From: Pseudomonadota bacterium
GTDB lineage: Bacteria > Pseudomonadota > Alphaproteobacteria > Rhizobiales > Xanthobacteraceae
Reading direction: 5' to 3'
Length of the DNA stretch: 64,000 nucleotides
Assembly (NCBI GenBank): GCA_023386635.1
Contig: JAEWJH010000036.1
Span: forward strand, 56,168 to 120,167
Shown: positions 17,418 to 26,168 of the stretch, piece by piece
How the letters are laid out: each line of letters begins with the position of its first letter
Numbering within the stretch: the stretch's first letter is position 1
Made by a program: the position numbers and the translations under genes
The notes under the pieces: generated by a model
Told to the model about the DNA's origin: nothing
The model's input: the letters and a program-made list of their open reading frames with translations, nothing else
Databases searched by the model: none

Positions 17418-17855
17418 ATGCCCCTCACGCTGGCCCAGGCGACGCAGATCGTCGATGCCGTTCTCGCCAAGGCGCGCGCGCTCAAACATATGCCGCAGAC
17501 CGTGGTCGTGCTCGACGCGGGCGGCCACGTGGTCTGCGCGAAGCGTGAGGACGGCGCCGGCATCGTGCGGTTCGAGATCGCCTTCGGCAAGGCCTATGGC
17601 GCCCTCGGCATGGGTTGGGGCTCGCGCACCATGATGGAGCGTGCCGCGCAAAATCCCAATTTCCTGACGGCGATCGCGGCGGCAAGCGGCGGACGGCTGG
17701 TGCCTAATCCGGGCGGCGTGCTGATCCGTGATGCGGGCGGCACGATCATTGGCTCCGTCGGCATTTCCGGCGACACCGGCGACAACGACGAAATCATTGC
17801 CGTGGCCGGGATCGAGGCCGCGGACCTGACGCCCGACCCCGGCGGAACTCATTGA
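17418..17855 (+). CDS. GlcG/HbpS family heme-binding-type protein
   Basis: A 145-residue protein. The patterns TVVVLDAGGHVVCAKREDGA, GKAYGALGMG and the C-terminal G-VGISGDTGDNDE are those of the GlcG/HbpS fold (also PduO C-terminal domain). Family members bind heme or cobalamin, or accompany glycolate-type oxidation operons. AGGAGA lies 7 bases before the chosen ATG. It is divergent from the dehydrogenase with 112 bp between starts. Confidence 0.82.
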   Translation: MPLTLAQATQIVDAVLAKARALKHMPQTVVVLDAGGHVVCAKREDGAGIVRFEIAFGKAYGALGMGWGSRTMMERAAQNPNFLTAIAAASGGRLVPNPGGVLIRDAGGTIIGSVGISGDTGDNDEIIAVAGIEAADLTPDPGGTH

Positions 17856-17985
17856 GCGCCACAACGCGCGATCCGCATGTCGAGCCATGTGGGAAGAATC
17901 GGCGCGGTTATCACAAGATAGTATTTCACGCACCGCAGAGGTGCCGCTAGGTTGCCCAGATTAAACGACAAGGAACTGTTCGACG

Positions 17986-19077
17986 ATGAAACTCGGTTTC
18001 TTCACCATGCCCATCCATCCGCTGGAGAAGGAGTGGCGCAAATCGCTGCGCGAGGACCGTGAGGCTTTCATCCTCGCCGACGAACTGGGATTCACCGAAG
18101 GCTATGTCGGCGAGCACATCACCGACCGCGCCGAGAACATCACCTCCTGCGCGATGTTCATCGCCAGCCTCGTCGACGCCACCAAGTCGATCAAGCTCGG
18201 CACCGGTACGGTCAACCTGCCGAACGCGCATCCCGCCGCCGTCGCGGCGCAGATCGCGATGCTCGACCATATGCTCGACGGCCGCTTCCTGTTCGGCATC
18301 AGCCCCGGCGGTCTGCTGTCGGATGCGGAAATCTTCGGCAACCTCGACGCCGACCGCAATGCGATGTTCCTCGAGGCGATCAATCAGGTGCTGGCGATCT
18401 GGTCCGGCGAGCCGCCCTACAATCTCAAAGGCAAATTCTGGGACATCAGCGTCGCGCGGCAGTTCATTCCGGAACTGGGGCAGGGGTTCGTCGGCAAGCC
18501 GTTGCAGCGGCCGCATCCGCCGATCGTCGTCACCGCCGTTGCGCCGTTCTCCAGAGGCGTCACCGAAGCGGCGGCGCGCGGCTGGGACCCGATCTCGGCC
18601 AACTTCCTGATGCCGCAATGGGTCAAGAGCCACTGGCCGAAATACAAGGAAGGCTGCGAGCGCGTCGGCCGCCCGGCCGATCCGGCGAACTGGCGCGTCG
18701 CCCGCAGCATCTTCGTCGCCGACGACGAAAAGACCGCAAAGGCCTATGCGACCGATCCGAACGGGCCTTATCGCTATTACTACAGCCAGCTGTTCACCAA
18801 ATTGAAAATGAACGGCCGCATCGAACTGTTCAAGACGCGGCGCGATCAGCCCGACGACGAGGTGACCCTCGATTCCGTCTGCGACCAGCTCATCACCTAC
18901 GGCACGCCGGACAAGGTCGCCGACGAGCTGATCAAATATTCCGAGACGGTCGGCGAGTTCGGCACGCTGCTCTACGCCGGCAAGGACTGGACCGACCGTG
19001 AACTCGGCCGGCGCTCGATGATCCTGATGGCCGAGAAGGTGATGCCGACGGTCAACGCGGCGCTCAACCGGCGCTGA
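17986..19077 (+). CDS. Luciferase-like (LLM class) flavin-dependent oxidoreductase
   Basis: A 363-residue TIM-barrel protein of the bacterial luciferase family. MKLGFFTMPIHP is strand 1; the EGYVGEHITDRAE, LGTGTVNLPNAHPAAVAAQIAMLDHMLDGRF and FGISPGG segments form the F420/FMN-site side. These enzymes need a reduced flavin from a partner reductase and oxygenate alkanes, terpenoids or sulfonates. Closest in pattern to limonene-1,2-monooxygenase-like members. AAGGAA lies 9 bases before the ATG. Three bases separate its stop from the stop of the convergent SDR gene. Confidence 0.85.
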   Translation: MKLGFFTMPIHPLEKEWRKSLREDREAFILADELGFTEGYVGEHITDRAENITSCAMFIASLVDATKSIKLGTGTVNLPNAHPAAVAAQIAMLDHMLDGRFLFGISPGGLLSDAEIFGNLDADRNAMFLEAINQVLAIWSGEPPYNLKGKFWDISVARQFIPELGQGFVGKPLQRPHPPIVVTAVAPFSRGVTEAAARGWDPISANFLMPQWVKSHWPKYKEGCERVGRPADPANWRVARSIFVADDEKTAKAYATDPNGPYRYYYSQLFTKLKMNGRIELFKTRRDQPDDEVTLDSVCDQLITYGTPDKVADELIKYSETVGEFGTLLYAGKDWTDRELGRRSMILMAEKVMPTVNAALNRR

Positions 19078-19080
19078 GAC

Positions 19081-19854
19081 TTAACCGGCGGTCCAGCCGC
19101 CATCGATCACCAGCGAGGCGCCCGTCATCAGCGCCGAGGCGTCGCTCGCGAGGAACAGGACCGCGCCGGTGAGATCCTCCGGCTGGCCGACGCGACCGAG
19201 CTTGATGCGGCTGGCGATGGAGGCGCGCACGGCGGGGTCGTCGAGATAGGGCCGCGTCATCGGCGTTTCGATGAAGGTCGGCGCCAGCGCGTTGACGCGA
19301 ATGCCGTGCGGAGCGAGATCGATCGCCATCGTCTTGGTCAGGCCTTCGACCGCATGCTTGCTGGCGGCGTAGATCGTCCGGTTCGCCGCACCGATGTGAC
19401 CGAGCTGCGACGAGAGGTTGATGATGCTGCCCCGTCGGCCGGCGTCGATCATGCCGCGCGCCACGGTCTGCGCGACGAAGAACGCGGCGCGCACGTTCAG
19501 CGACATCACGAAATCGAAATCGTCCTCGCTGGCGTCAAGGAACGGGCCGGGCCGGTTGGCGCCGGCATTGTTGACGAGGATGTCGAACGGCGCGACGGCG
19601 GCAAGCGCCTTGCGCATCGCTGCGGTGTCGCGGATGTCGAGCGGCAGGGCGGCGCAGGCGGCGCCACGATGGCACAGCGCCAGCGACGCATCTTCGAGAT
19701 CGTCCACATTGCGCCCGGCGAGCGTCACATGCGCCCCGGCCTCGGCGAGCGCGCTCGCGGCGGCAAGGCCGATGCCGCGTCCGCCGCCGGTGATGAGCGC
19801 GCGCTTGCCGTCGAGGCGGAACGAGGGTGTGGCGGGAAGCGCAGGCGTGACCAT
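19081..19854 (-). CDS. Short-chain dehydrogenase/reductase
   Basis: A 257-residue classical SDR. TGGGRGIGLA is the cofactor motif, NNAGANRPG the structural NNAG, and the catalytic set is Ser of INLSSQLG, Tyr of YAASKHA and Lys four residues later. The C-terminal GASLVIDGGWTAG is typical. I choose the ATG at 19854 because the family starts about 15 residues before the cofactor motif. The start lies just 17 bases beyond the terminator of the upstream hydroxylase-cyclase operon, leaving almost no room for a separate promoter outside the hairpin. Confidence 0.86.
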   Translation of the reverse strand: MVTPALPATPSFRLDGKRALITGGGRGIGLAAASALAEAGAHVTLAGRNVDDLEDASLALCHRGAACAALPLDIRDTAAMRKALAAVAPFDILVNNAGANRPGPFLDASEDDFDFVMSLNVRAAFFVAQTVARGMIDAGRRGSIINLSSQLGHIGAANRTIYAASKHAVEGLTKTMAIDLAPHGIRVNALAPTFIETPMTRPYLDDPAVRASIASRIKLGRVGQPEDLTGAVLFLASDASALMTGASLVIDGGWTAG

Positions 19855-19870
19855 GGACAACTCATCATAG

Positions 19871-19900
19871 AAAAAGGGCCGTGGGCGGCGCCCACGACCC
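19871..19900 (-). terminator. Rho-independent terminator of the molybdenum hydroxylase-cyclase operon
   Basis: On the minus strand an 11-bp stem with one mismatch (GGGTCGTGGGC, loop of three, GCCCACGGCCC) is followed by TTTTT. It lies 64 bases after the cyclase stop at 19964. Confidence 0.8.
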
Positions 19901-19963
19901 GTCATAACCGAAAATCCAGCGGTGTCGAATGGATCGTTACGTCACGCTCGTTATTGGATCGCT

Positions 19964-20917
19964 TTATTTAATCGCTTGCGGATTGATCGGCGAGCCGGTG
20001 CCGCCGGTGATGATCAGCGGCGGGCCGCAGAAGAAGAACTCGTAGACGCCATCCTTGGCGCAGTCTTCCGCCAGCTCCTTCACATAGAACATCTCGCCCA
20101 TGCACAGGCCCATGGCGGGAATGACCACCCAGTGCCAGGGCTGGTTCGCCTCGGTGGTTTCGTTGGGGCGCACCTCGACGCCCCAGGTGTCCGAGCAGAT
20201 CGCGGCGATCTCCTTCTCCTGGCACCAGTAGCAGTTCTCGAACTTCACGCCGGGCGCGTCGCCCCCGGCGTAGCCGCCCCATTGTTTCTCCTCGAGGCAA
20301 CGCTCCATCTGGCCGGTGCGGATGATGACGAAATCTCCGCGGCCGATGCTGACGCCCTGTTTCTTGGCGCAGGCATCGAGTTCGTCGTTGCCGATGCCTT
20401 CGCCGTCCTTCAGCCACGGCACGCCGCGAAAGCGGGCGATATCGAGCAGCACGCCGCGGCCGGTCATCTTGCTCCTGGAATGTTCGATGCCGAGCACGGA
20501 GAGGCCGCGCGAGTCGATCAGCTTGGCATCGTGACCGTTATAGGCCTTGTCCTCATAGAAGACGTGGCCGAGCGCATCCCAATGCGTTGCGCCCTGCACG
20601 CACAGGTTCAGCGTGTCGTCGGCGTAGCGGATCTTGTTCCAGTCCTGCTGACCGGCCACCGCATCGGTGCCGGTCGCCAGCATCTGATGGATCGGATTGA
20701 AGCGGCCGCCGAACAGGCCGTTCTGCGGCCCTTCGCGATCGAGCGGAATGCCCATGGCGAACACGCGGCCGGTGCGGATCAGTTTCGACGCGGCGACGAT
20801 GTGCTCCGGCTGTACATGATTGAGCGTGCCGATGTGGTCGTCCTTGCCCCAGCGGCCCCAGTTGCTGAGTTTTTTGCTCGCCTCGGCGATCGCCTGCGCA
20901 CCGACCTTGATATCCAT
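19964..20917 (-). CDS. Cyclase-family metal-dependent hydrolase
   Basis: A 317-residue PF04199 protein, longer than the one at 2717-3493. The metal site reads ATHWDALGHVFY with His112, Asp114 and His118. The ATG at 20917 has GGAGGACA 8-15 bases upstream; the longer frame upstream is arginine-rich noise. It is the last gene of the operon encoding the first molybdenum hydroxylase (64 bp behind the large subunit), which suggests that a hydroxylated heterocycle is hydrolysed (ring or amide opening) by this enzyme. That pathway step is inference. Confidence 0.82.
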   Translation of the reverse strand: MDIKVGAQAIAEASKKLSNWGRWGKDDHIGTLNHVQPEHIVAASKLIRTGRVFAMGIPLDREGPQNGLFGGRFNPIHQMLATGTDAVAGQQDWNKIRYADDTLNLCVQGATHWDALGHVFYEDKAYNGHDAKLIDSRGLSVLGIEHSRSKMTGRGVLLDIARFRGVPWLKDGEGIGNDELDACAKKQGVSIGRGDFVIIRTGQMERCLEEKQWGGYAGGDAPGVKFENCYWCQEKEIAAICSDTWGVEVRPNETTEANQPWHWVVIPAMGLCMGEMFYVKELAEDCAKDGVYEFFFCGPPLIITGGTGSPINPQAIK

Positions 20918-20981
20918 CGGGTGTCCTCCGCGTTTCTTGTTGCCGTTCTGCCGGGATTGTGGCGTGCGCGCGAAGCGTCGT

Positions 20982-23390
20982 CTACGGCGTGTCCGCAATC
21001 CTGCCCAGCGCGCGCAAAACCTTGCCCGGCGTGAACGGCATGTCGGTCAGCGGCGCAGCGCCGAGCGGGCGCAGCGCGTCGTTGATCGCGTTCATCACCG
21101 CCGCCGGCGCGCCGGCGGTGCCGGCTTCGCCCGCGCCCTTGGCGCCAAGTTCGCTGTCGGCGGTGGGTGAAACCACATGGCCGATCTCGATATCCGGCAT
21201 CTCGCCGGCCATCGGCACCAGATAGTCAGCCATGTTGCCGTTGAGGAGTTGCCCGCGCTCATCATAGATGCAGTGCTCGAACAGCGCGGCGCCGATGCCC
21301 TGCACGACGCCGCCGCGGATCTGCTCGTTGACCAGTTGCGGATTGATGATGGTGCCGCAGTCCTCGACGCACCAGTGCTTCAGTAGGGTCACGAAGCCGG
21401 TCTCGGTGTCGACCTCGAGATAGCTCGCCTGGATGCCGTTGGTGAAAGCAAACGGCCATTTCTGCGGCACGTAATGCCGCGTCACGGCGAGTTCGGCCTG
21501 AAAGCCGGGCGGCAGCGTGTCCGGCCGGAAATAGGCGACCCGCGCCAGTTCCTCCAGCGTGAGCCGCTCGTTGGTCGTGCCTTTATCGACGACGAGGCCG
21601 TTGTCGATGTCGAGATCGTCCGGCTTCGCCTGCAGGATAGAGCCGGCGACCGCGAGCACGTTTTGCCGCAGCGCCTTGCCCGCCTGCCACGCTGCTTCAC
21701 CGCCGATGCCGGCAGCGCGGGAGGCCCAGGTGCCGCCGCCGTAAGGCGTGTTGTCGGTGTCGCCGGTGACGACGCGGATGCGCTCGATCGGCACTCCGAA
21801 CGCGGACGCGACAACCTGCGCCAGCATCGCGTCGGTGCCCTGGCCCTGTTCGCTGACGCCGGAATGCACCGAGACGTTGCCTTGCGCGTCGAGCTTGAGA
21901 GTCGCGCCATCCATCGAGGTGATGCGCGCGCCGCCGACGCCGTAGAACGCGGCGGACGGATTGGTGACTTCGATGAAGGAAGCAAAGCCGATGCCGCGAT
22001 AGATGCCGCGTTTGCGCAGGTTTTGCTGCTCGGCACGCAACGCCGCGTAATTCATCAGCGTGTCGATCTGTGCCAGCGCCGCGTGATGCGAGAGCAGTTC
22101 GAATTTCAACCCGCTCGGCGATTGCGTCGGATAGGCGTCGTCGGCGATGAGATTGCGGCGGCGGATCTCCAGCGGGTCCATGCCGATCTTCGCCGCGGCC
22201 AGATCGACCAGACCTTCCGTCACCGCGACGGCGATCGGATGACCGACCGCGCGGTACTGGCACATGACGTTCTTGTTCTGGAACACGACGCGGGCGCGGG
22301 CGCGGTAGTTCGGGCAGGTGTAGGGACCGCCGACGAGGCTGACCACCTGATTGGCTTCGATACCGCTGGTGCGCGGATAGACCGAGTATGGGCCGATGCC
22401 GGTGAGATCGTCGATCTCGAACGCAGTGATGGTGCCGTCGTTGTTGACGCCGATGCGCGCCTTGACGCGATGGTCGCGCGCATGAATGTCGGTGACGAAG
22501 CTCTCGATCCGGTCGGCGACGAATTTCACCGGCCGCTTGAGCATCTTCGACAGCGCGGCGGTCGCCATCTCGTCGGGATAGGTATGCACCTTGATGCCGA
22601 ACGATCCTCCGACATCCTTGGTCAGCACGCGCACCTGCTGGTCGGCGAGGCCGAGATGCTTGGCGATCAGGTTCTGCAGCATGTGCGGCGCCTGCGTCGC
22701 CTGATAGACGGTCATCCGCTGGTCGCCGGGATTCCAGTCGGCGACGATGGCGCGTGGTTCGTTGGTGACGCCGGTGTGGCGGCCGAACAGGAAGGTGGTT
22801 TCGACAACCGCGTCGGAGGATGCGAGCGCCTTGTCGACCGCGCCGGCATCGAGCGTGCGCTCGAAGGTGAGATTGTCACCGAGGCTTTCGTGGATCACCG
22901 GCGTATCCGGATCAAGCGCGGTTTCCGGATCGACGACGACGGGAAGCTTTTCATAGTCGATCTGCAGCAGCTCGACCGCGTCTTCCGCTTCCGCGCGCGT
23001 GCGGGCGACCACCGCGCACACCGCTTCGCCCTGCCAGCAGGCGCGGTCGATGGCGATGGCGTTCTGCGGCGCTGATTTCAGACCCTTGAGATGCGTCAGC
23101 ACGCCGACCCACGGCGTGATGACGGTTGCGAGTTCGGCGCCGGTGACCACGGCGATGACACCCGGCGCGCGCTTCGCGGCGCTCGTGTCGATCTTCACGA
23201 TGCGCGCATGCGCATGCGGCGAGCGCGCGAAGGCGGCGTAGCCCATGCGCGGCAGCGTGACGTCGCTGACATATTGCCCGCGTCCTTGCGCCAGCCGCCC
23301 GAGATTGGGCCGCGGCACTGCGCGTCCGATATAGGAATTGGGCCGGTCGAGTGCGGACAGGGTCGGCGGCGAATCGGCGGCGATTTTCAT
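20982..23390 (-). CDS. Molybdenum hydroxylase large subunit (xanthine dehydrogenase family, Moco-binding)
   Basis: An 802-residue Moco subunit. RPNLGRLAQGRGQYVSDV opens the first domain; GGSFGIKVHTYPDE is the Moco loop and GAKGAGEAGTAGAPAAVMNAIND carries the catalytic Glu of the family. The loop that in CoxL reads AYRGAGRP or AYxCSFR is CQYRAVGHP here, so it is not a CO dehydrogenase. The ATG at 23390 overlaps the 2Fe-2S gene stop as ATGA; the 150 residues of open frame upstream are the shadow of that gene. It should hydroxylate a heteroaromatic or aldehyde in the cytoplasm. Substrate unknown. Confidence 0.85.
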   Translation of the reverse strand: MKIAADSPPTLSALDRPNSYIGRAVPRPNLGRLAQGRGQYVSDVTLPRMGYAAFARSPHAHARIVKIDTSAAKRAPGVIAVVTGAELATVITPWVGVLTHLKGLKSAPQNAIAIDRACWQGEAVCAVVARTRAEAEDAVELLQIDYEKLPVVVDPETALDPDTPVIHESLGDNLTFERTLDAGAVDKALASSDAVVETTFLFGRHTGVTNEPRAIVADWNPGDQRMTVYQATQAPHMLQNLIAKHLGLADQQVRVLTKDVGGSFGIKVHTYPDEMATAALSKMLKRPVKFVADRIESFVTDIHARDHRVKARIGVNNDGTITAFEIDDLTGIGPYSVYPRTSGIEANQVVSLVGGPYTCPNYRARARVVFQNKNVMCQYRAVGHPIAVAVTEGLVDLAAAKIGMDPLEIRRRNLIADDAYPTQSPSGLKFELLSHHAALAQIDTLMNYAALRAEQQNLRKRGIYRGIGFASFIEVTNPSAAFYGVGGARITSMDGATLKLDAQGNVSVHSGVSEQGQGTDAMLAQVVASAFGVPIERIRVVTGDTDNTPYGGGTWASRAAGIGGEAAWQAGKALRQNVLAVAGSILQAKPDDLDIDNGLVVDKGTTNERLTLEELARVAYFRPDTLPPGFQAELAVTRHYVPQKWPFAFTNGIQASYLEVDTETGFVTLLKHWCVEDCGTIINPQLVNEQIRGGVVQGIGAALFEHCIYDERGQLLNGNMADYLVPMAGEMPDIEIGHVVSPTADSELGAKGAGEAGTAGAPAAVMNAINDALRPLGAAPLTDMPFTPGKVLRALGRIADTP

Positions 23391-23995
23391 GACGGTTCTC
23401 CCGTCGTTCCGGGACGGCGCGGAACGCCGGACCCGGAATCCGGCACCGATGTCATATGTTTCTGGATTCCGGGTCCGGTCGCTGTGCTCGCACCTCGGAA
23501 TGACCCGGAGCGCGCTTGTTCCCGATTTTGCGCCACGCTTTCCACCGCATCGACGATGGCGTGATAGCCGGTGCAGCGGCAGTAGTTGCCGGAGAGATGC
23601 TCGCGAATCGCCTCGCGGGTAAGCGGCGCGGTGGCTTTCTCGAGCAATTCCTGTGCGGTCAGGATCATGCCCGGCGTGCAGAAGCCGCATTGCAGCGCGT
23701 TGCGGCGCACGAAGGCATCCTGCAGATCCGCGACCGCGCCGCTGTCGGAGACGCCCTCGATGGTCTCGACCACGGCGCCGTCGCATTGCACGGCGAGCAT
23801 CAGGCAGCCGCGTACGATCTCGCCATTGACGCGCACAGTACACGCGCCGCAGACGCCGTGCTCGCAGCCCACATGGCTGCCGGTAAGTTGCAAGGTCTCG
23901 CGCAGGAAGTCGACCAGCGTTGTGCGCGCGGCGACGCGCTCGTTCACCGGCTCGCCGTTGACGGTCAGCACGATGTCGAGCTGGTCGTCGCTCAT
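23387..23995 (-). CDS. Molybdenum hydroxylase 2Fe-2S subunit with a repeat-encoded C-terminal tail
   Basis: A 202-residue protein. Residues 1-160 are the normal small subunit: the plant-type ferredoxin cluster CEHGVCGAC with a later Cys, and the second cluster CGFCTPGM...CRCTGY. Family members stop near residue 155-165. Residues 165-198 here are encoded by a GTCATTCCG-type palindromic repeat (23403-23504) that kept the frame open and still ends in an ATGA overlap with the large subunit. The tail is rich in Gly, Ser, Pro and Arg and is probably disordered. Confidence 0.87.
   Translation of the reverse strand: MSDDQLDIVLTVNGEPVNERVAARTTLVDFLRETLQLTGSHVGCEHGVCGACTVRVNGEIVRGCLMLAVQCDGAVVETIEGVSDSGAVADLQDAFVRRNALQCGFCTPGMILTAQELLEKATAPLTREAIREHLSGNYCRCTGYHAIVDAVESVAQNREQARSGSFRGASTATGPGIQKHMTSVPDSGSGVPRRPGTTGEPS
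23403..23504. repeat. Palindromic repeat inserted within a coding sequence
   Basis: Outer arms GTCGTTCCGGGACG and CTCGGAATGAC, inner arms GGACCCGGAATCC and GGATTCCGGGTCC (13 of 13 paired). This is the style of intergenic repeat common in Bradyrhizobium-like genomes, but it lies in frame in the 3' end of the 2Fe-2S subunit gene. Confidence 0.75.
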
Positions 23996-24849
23996 GCCTG
24001 GGGCTCCATCATCTGGCCGATCACGCGGCGCAGCAGCACGCAGGCGAGGTGGCGGCGGGTCGCGGCGTCGGCCTGCACGTCGCTGGTGAAGGGGAGGTCG
24101 AGCGCCGCCGCAGCGACGTCAATGCGATGCCCGTCGGGCGCGGCATTGGTCAATGCCTGTTCGGCGGCGGTCGCGCGCAGCGGCCGGTCGGCGACGCCGA
24201 AGAACGCGAGCCGCACATCGTGCCATGCGCCGCTTTGCACCCGCGCGCTCGCCGCGAGCCCGGCGATGGCATAGTCGCCGTGGCGGCGCGCCAGTTCGGC
24301 AAAGCCGTAGCGGCTGTCGTCGCGCGCCGCCGGCACATGCACGGCGGTGAGAACGTCCTGCGGGCCGAGCGCCGTCTCGAACAGTCCGGTGAAAAAATTG
24401 TCGGCGGCAACACTGCGCTGCCCGTCCGGTCCGGCGATCCGGAGCGTGCCGCCGAGCGCCAGCACGCAGGCCGGCAATTCCGCGGCGGGGTCGGCCAGCG
24501 CGATCGAGCCGCCGAAGGTGCCGCGATTGCGGATTGCCGGATGGGCGATGAACGGCATCGCCTGTGCGATCAGCGGCGCATGCCGCGCGATCACCTCGGA
24601 GCGTTCGACCTGTGCGTGACGCGCCAGCGCGCCGATCTCGACCCTATCCCCGTTGAGGCGAATATCGTTGAGGCCGGCAATGCCGTTGATGTCGATCAGC
24701 AGGTCCGGGGCCGACAGCCGCATATTGAGCGTGGCAACGAGGCTTTGCCCGCCGGCCAGCAGCCGCGCGCCGTCGCCATGCGTGCCGAGCAGCGCGATGG
24801 CGTCATCGACCGAAGCCGCCCTGACATAGGCGAACCGCGCCGGCTTCAC
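23992..24849 (-). CDS. Molybdenum hydroxylase FAD subunit
   Basis: A 285-residue FAD_binding_5 protein (CoxM type). LLAGGQSLVATLNMRL and NRGTFGGSIALADPAAELP are the two FAD-pyrophosphate loops. It starts with GTG at 24849 with GGGGAGG 8 bases upstream and its stop overlaps the 2Fe-2S start as ATGA. Together the three subunits pass electrons from the Mo site via two 2Fe-2S clusters to FAD. Confidence 0.87.
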   Translation of the reverse strand: MKPARFAYVRAASVDDAIALLGTHGDGARLLAGGQSLVATLNMRLSAPDLLIDINGIAGLNDIRLNGDRVEIGALARHAQVERSEVIARHAPLIAQAMPFIAHPAIRNRGTFGGSIALADPAAELPACVLALGGTLRIAGPDGQRSVAADNFFTGLFETALGPQDVLTAVHVPAARDDSRYGFAELARRHGDYAIAGLAASARVQSGAWHDVRLAFFGVADRPLRATAAEQALTNAAPDGHRIDVAAAALDLPFTSDVQADAATRRHLACVLLRRVIGQMMEPQA

Positions 24850-24947
24850 TGCAGCGTCCTCCCCGGGACTTCCGCACTAGGACATATGTATTTTTGTTGC
24901 GCGCATTCTGGCGAGGATCGCGGCGCCCTGCAACTGCGGCGGATCGA

Positions 24948-25862
24948 TCAGTGTTGCAGACTTTTGACGATATCGATGGCGCGGCGCAGCAGCGTCATGG
25001 AGGCCTCCGGCGTGCGGAACGCGGCGTGGGCTGACAGCGTCACATTATCCATGCGCGTGAGAGGGTGATCCGCGGCCAGCGGTTCCTGGTGAAACACATC
25101 GAGGCCCGCATGGCGGATCGGCCCATTGTTGAGCCCATCGAGCAGCGCGGCTTCATCGGCCAGCGCGCCGCGGGCGGTGTTCACATAGATCACGCCGGGT
25201 TTCATCCTGGCGATTCGTTCGCGGTTGAGGAAGCCGCGGGTCTCGTCGCCGAGGACGAGATTGATCGAGATGACGTCGGCGCGGGCGAGAAGATCGTCGA
25301 GCGCCACCTGCTCGACGGCCAGGTCGGGCCGGGGCTTGCGGTTCCAGCCAATGATGTTCATGCCGATGCCGGCGCCGATGCGCGCCACCTCGGCGCCGAT
25401 CCCGCCGAGGCCGATCACGCCCAGCGTCTTGCCCAGGAGCTGCGTGCCTTCGAGCGGCTGCCAGCGGCCGCCGCGCAGATCCCGGTCCATCCGGGCGATG
25501 TCGCGCGCGCACGCGAACATCAGCGCGATGGTGTGCTCGGCGACAGCGGTGTCGCCGTAACCCTTGATGATGTGCACGGTGACGCCGAGGTCTTTCAGCT
25601 CGGCGATGTTCATGTAGCTCGCCGCGCCGGTGCCCAGGAACACGATGTGCCTGAGCTGCGGACACTGCGCCACCAGGTCCGTCGGCATATAGGAGTGATC
25701 GTCGAGCGCTATGTCGTAGCCGGCGATCAGCGTTGGCAGGTTTGCGGTGACATAGGGTGCGGTGTTGACGTCGATCGGCGGATCGCCCGCGCCATGCACG
25801 CGTGGCCATAACGGTGCAAGCTGCTGGTTGCAATCGATGAAGATGGATTTCATGACGGGCAT
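24948..25862 (-). CDS. D-isomer specific 2-hydroxyacid dehydrogenase
   Basis: A 304-residue NAD-dependent dehydrogenase. The nucleotide motif is GVIGLGGIGAEVARIG, the catalytic Arg lies in VNTARGALADE, the Glu in DVFHQEPLA and the His in TLSAHAAFRTPEA. It may start at the ATG three codons later (25853); neither start has a clear ribosome-binding site. It is 98 bp upstream of the molybdenum hydroxylase operon in the same direction and could be its first gene. It would reduce a 2-oxoacid or oxidise a 2-hydroxyacid. Confidence 0.85.
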   Translation of the reverse strand: MPVMKSIFIDCNQQLAPLWPRVHGAGDPPIDVNTAPYVTANLPTLIAGYDIALDDHSYMPTDLVAQCPQLRHIVFLGTGAASYMNIAELKDLGVTVHIIKGYGDTAVAEHTIALMFACARDIARMDRDLRGGRWQPLEGTQLLGKTLGVIGLGGIGAEVARIGAGIGMNIIGWNRKPRPDLAVEQVALDDLLARADVISINLVLGDETRGFLNRERIARMKPGVIYVNTARGALADEAALLDGLNNGPIRHAGLDVFHQEPLAADHPLTRMDNVTLSAHAAFRTPEASMTLLRRAIDIVKSLQH

Positions 25863-26005
25863 AGCGATAAGGTTTTGGCTGACTGCAGGACTTTCGCCGC
25901 ACTCAGAAAGGACGAGGGGTGTCCGGTCAAGCCGTTTCCTGAAAATCTCACCCTGAGAGTCTGACCGGAAAGGAAAGCCTGATACACCACCGTCTTTTGC
26001 AGTCT

Positions 26006-26093
26006 GTCATGCCCGGGCTTGACCCGGGCATCCCGCTTAGGCGTGCATTGTGCTTCTGTTATCGGGATGGCCGGGACTTCGCCCGGCCATGAC
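26006..26093. repeat. REP/BIME-like double palindrome
   Basis: GTCATGCCCGGG...CCCGGGCATCCCGC and ATCGGGATGGCCGGG...CCCGGCCATGAC form two hairpins in a pair. It occupies most of the 306-bp gap 25863-26168; the remainder shows no feature I can name. Confidence 0.7.
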
Positions 26094-26168
26094 GGAAAGA
26101 AAGTGGCTTCGCGAGCACATTCAAAGGATTGGAAATCAGCGTTCAGTCTCTCAAGATCAGGGCATCGC

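Noticed and set aside
23391..23843. N-terminal 150-residue extension of the first hydroxylase large subunit
   Set aside because: This frame lies within the 2Fe-2S gene; the ATG at 23390 has the ATGA overlap and the family N-terminus.
20982..24849. Aerobic CO dehydrogenase (CoxMSL)
   Set aside because: Gene order and subunits fit, but the large subunit lacks the AYxCSFR active-site loop.
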